Source: Verrucomicrobiaceae bacterium
Lineage (GTDB): Bacteria > Verrucomicrobiota > Verrucomicrobiia > Verrucomicrobiales > Verrucomicrobiaceae
Length of the DNA: 64,000 nucleotides
Direction: 5' to 3'
Assembly (NCBI GenBank): GCA_016795365.1
Contig: JAEUHN010000040.1
Span: 1 to 64,000 of the forward strand
Translations under genes and position numbers: made by a program
Shown here: positions 62,286-64,000 of the stretch, piece after piece
How the letters are laid out: each line of letters starts with the position of its first letter
Position numbering within the stretch: the stretch's first letter is position 1
Notes under the pieces: generated by a model
The model's input: the letters and a program-made list of their open reading frames with translations, nothing else
Database searches by the model: none
Told to the model about the DNA's origin: nothing

Positions 62286-64000
62286 TCAGCGTGCGTCGAG
62301 CTTCACGTAGTCGATGCCGACCATGTAGCTCTTCACCGCCTGCGGGTTGGTGCCCTTGATCGTGAAGGTGAGCTTGTGCTCGCCGACGTTGAGGTCGTGG
62401 GTGCCGAGGTCGAGTTCGTCGGTGACGATGACGGCAGGGTAGTTGTAGCCGTCGAAGTCGGTGAGCACAACCTTGCCATCGAGCGCGATGTCACAGATGC
62501 CGTAGTCGCGCGCTTTGGTGAGCAACGTCTTCACGGCGAACTTGCCGGCTTTCGCCACGGGCAGCGCGAGTGTGAGCGTGTTGCTGGGCTTCGCGCCGGT
62601 CCACCAGAGCTGCGAGCCGCTGCTCCACTTGTTGCCGAAGCCGCCCATGCCTTGCGGACGGGTGCTGCCACCGGTCTTGGACAAGACCGTCATCGTCTCG
62701 GCTTCGATCGCGCCTTCGACTTTGATCGCAGGACCACTTCGACCGGTGTCAGCCTTCGCGGGCGTGGCGTTGGTTTGCAGGTAAGCCACGAGCTGGCGGA
62801 GCTGCTCCACGGGCAAGGCATCGAACAAGCCCTCGGGCATCGTGCTCACCTTCGACACGGTGCGCTTCTTGATCTCGCTCGTCGTGATCGTCTGCTCCAG
62901 ACCACCGGGCATCGCGATGCGCACCGCGCTGGGCGAGTCCTCCTTCACCACGCCGCTGGCCACGCGTCCGTCCTTCAGCTCGAAGATGTTGAGCTGGTAG
63001 TCCTTGCCGATCACGGCGTTGGGATCGAGCACGTTGTCGAGCAAGTAATCGAGGTTACCGCGATTCGAGCCGGTGAGATCGGGGCCGACCTTCTGCCCTT
63101 CGCCAAACATCGCGTGGCACTGGCCGCACACGGCACTGAACAAGACTTTTCCTTTGGCTTTGTCGGCGGCAGCGAGATCGCCCTTCGTGAGCAACGCGCG
63201 GAACTTCTTCTTCCGCTCTTCCAGATCGGCTTTCGGTGCGTTGAGATCGCCGAAGGTGTCCTTCAGCAAGGCGGCCACGTCGGCGTTGTTCAAGGTCGCG
63301 AGCTGTCGCGCGAGGAAAGGCGAGAGCATCGTGCTTGGGATCGTCTTCGCCTTCACGGCGGTGAGCAGCGCCTTCGCACCCGAGGCGGTGGTGGCGAGGG
63401 TGTTGACGGCGTCTTGTTGTTCGATGACATTCATGTTGCCGAAGGTCATCACTAGCCATTTGGCATTGTCCGGGTGCTGGAGAACCGCAAGGCTCTGGAT
63501 AGCGGCCCGCTTGAGAGGTGAACCTGGGCCGGTGCCAGCGAGGATGTCGTGAAGGCCGAATTCCATCATCGTCGGGGTGCTGAACTTGGTCTGGGTGACC
63601 ACTCGAATGGCATTCAGAGCGAGAGGAACGTCGGCACGTTGATGGACGATGATGTCAGCGAAGTGCTGTAGCGTTGCCGTATCGCCCATGAAGGCTTCGA
63701 GTTCGAGTAAAGTCGCTTCGACTTGAGTCGAAGGTTCTTTGGATTCGGCTAAAGCCGAAACCACTTTGGTGCGCAGCGCTGCCCAGTTCTCCGGCTTGCT
63801 GATCTTGTTCCCGGCGCGGGCAGACTTCAGCACGGTCTCGAGCAAGGCATCGCGCATGGCCGCGTCCTTGGTCTCAGCGGCCACCGTGAGCAACCCGGTG
63901 CGTCCCGATTCCTCGGCACCCATGCGACGGTAGATGAACTCGGTGACCTTCGGCATCTTCGACACCTTCGCTAGTTCGAGTCCCGCCTTCGGGTCCGCGC
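62286..64000 (-). CDS. Partial secreted HEAT-repeat / cytochrome c / carbohydrate-binding protein (5' end outside window)
   Basis: The frame is open to the right edge, so only the C-terminal 570 residues are visible. The first 260 are helical HEAT-like repeats (ALRTKVVSALAES, ADVPLALNAIRVVTQ, LKRAAIQSLAVLQHPDN). A c-type cytochrome of the PVC putative haem-binding family follows, with CGQCH about 280 residues into the visible methionine-initiated part and GPDLTGSNRGNLDYLLDNVLDPNAVIG-type sequence after it. The last 140 residues form a beta-rich domain (SGSQLWWTGAKPSNTLTLALP, GTHDLNVGEHKLTFTIKG), similar to sugar-binding CBM-like domains. Such fusions usually begin with a PVC-type dehydrogenase (GDL) domain; that part lies outside. 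Confidence 0.87.
   Translation of the reverse strand, partial: ADPKAGLELAKVSKMPKVTEFIYRRMGAEESGRTGLLTVAAETKDAAMRDALLETVLKSARAGNKISKPENWAALRTKVVSALAESKEPSTQVEATLLELEAFMGDTATLQHFADIIVHQRADVPLALNAIRVVTQTKFSTPTMMEFGLHDILAGTGPGSPLKRAAIQSLAVLQHPDNAKWLVMTFGNMNVIEQQDAVNTLATTASGAKALLTAVKAKTIPSTMLSPFLARQLATLNNADVAALLKDTFGDLNAPKADLEERKKKFRALLTKGDLAAADKAKGKVLFSAVCGQCHAMFGEGQKVGPDLTGSNRGNLDYLLDNVLDPNAVIGKDYQLNIFELKDGRVASGVVKEDSPSAVRIAMPGGLEQTITTSEIKKRTVSKVSTMPEGLFDALPVEQLRQLVAYLQTNATPAKADTGRSGPAIKVEGAIEAETMTVLSKTGGSTRPQGMGGFGNKWSSGSQLWWTGAKPSNTLTLALPVAKAGKFAVKTLLTKARDYGICDIALDGKVVLTDFDGYNYPAVIVTDELDLGTHDLNVGEHKLTFTIKGTNPQAVKSYMVGIDYVKLDAR

Overview
The window reads as a piece of a free-living Verrucomicrobiota chromosome, probably near Verrucomicrobiaceae/Prosthecobacter. 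This is inferred from protein content, since no rRNA is present. The DNA is GC-rich with few clear Shine-Dalgarno sites. It carries the cassette typical of Planctomycetes and Verrucomicrobia: DUF1501 next to PSCyt1-DUF1549-DUF1553, a HEAT-cytochrome c protein, a type I sulfatase, and giant secreted Ig/cadherin-type proteins. Coding density is very high. No intergenic gap exceeds about 240 bases, and I see no tRNA, rRNA, CRISPR array or intact insertion sequence.

Layout. 1-2 kb: the end of aconitase, then a lower-GC DUF2971 gene and a Fic gene. 2-4 kb: moaD-like/hpt, divergent from pdxH, then a small membrane protein. 4-8.5 kb: the DUF1501/DUF1549 pair. 8.7-19.5 kb: one long minus-strand operon (GYF2-RDD, two zinc-finger membrane proteins, a multi-pass protein, DUF4129-like, DUF4350, MoxR, DUF58, SpoIIM, RDD) interrupted by an RelE/ParE-type toxin-antitoxin pair. 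19.6-21.1 kb: pyrR-pyrB. 21.2-32.4 kb: two giant secreted proteins of opposite orientation flanking purD. The minus-strand giant carries a c-type haem motif and is the last gene of a DUF3570-apbE-DUF4266 operon (to 34.9 kb). 35-37 kb: purF. 37.2-41.2 kb: a secreted caspase-like protease with a helical partner gene, divergent from an ECF sigma factor and an FHA protein. 41.2-43.9 kb: purM and a CocE-type hydrolase. 44.1-48 kb: speA and a carboxy(nor)spermidine dehydrogenase-like gene, i.e. polyamine synthesis. 48-53.8 kb: a frameshifted membrane gene, sulfatase, glcF, a glycine-zipper lipoprotein, an FHA-adenylate cyclase and an outer-membrane protein. 53.9-58.3 kb: a ketosynthase, chain-length-factor-like, UbiA-like operon facing a degenerate AMP-ligase. 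58.3-64 kb: an orphan peptide-binding protein, SCO/DUF420 (cytochrome oxidase assembly), Sua5, and the 3' part of a HEAT-cytochrome gene.

Functional themes. Nucleotide metabolism is scattered as single genes (hpt, pyrRB, purD, purF, purM). Three extracytoplasmic c-type haem proteins, SCO and ApbE point to redox chemistry outside the cytoplasmic membrane. Two loci (40.7 and 52 kb) use FHA domains, suggesting phosphothreonine signalling. The best candidates for something undescribed are the caspase/ECF/FHA locus, the ApbE-DUF3570-DUF4266-giant cytochrome operon, and the compact KS-CLF-UbiA-ligase cluster.
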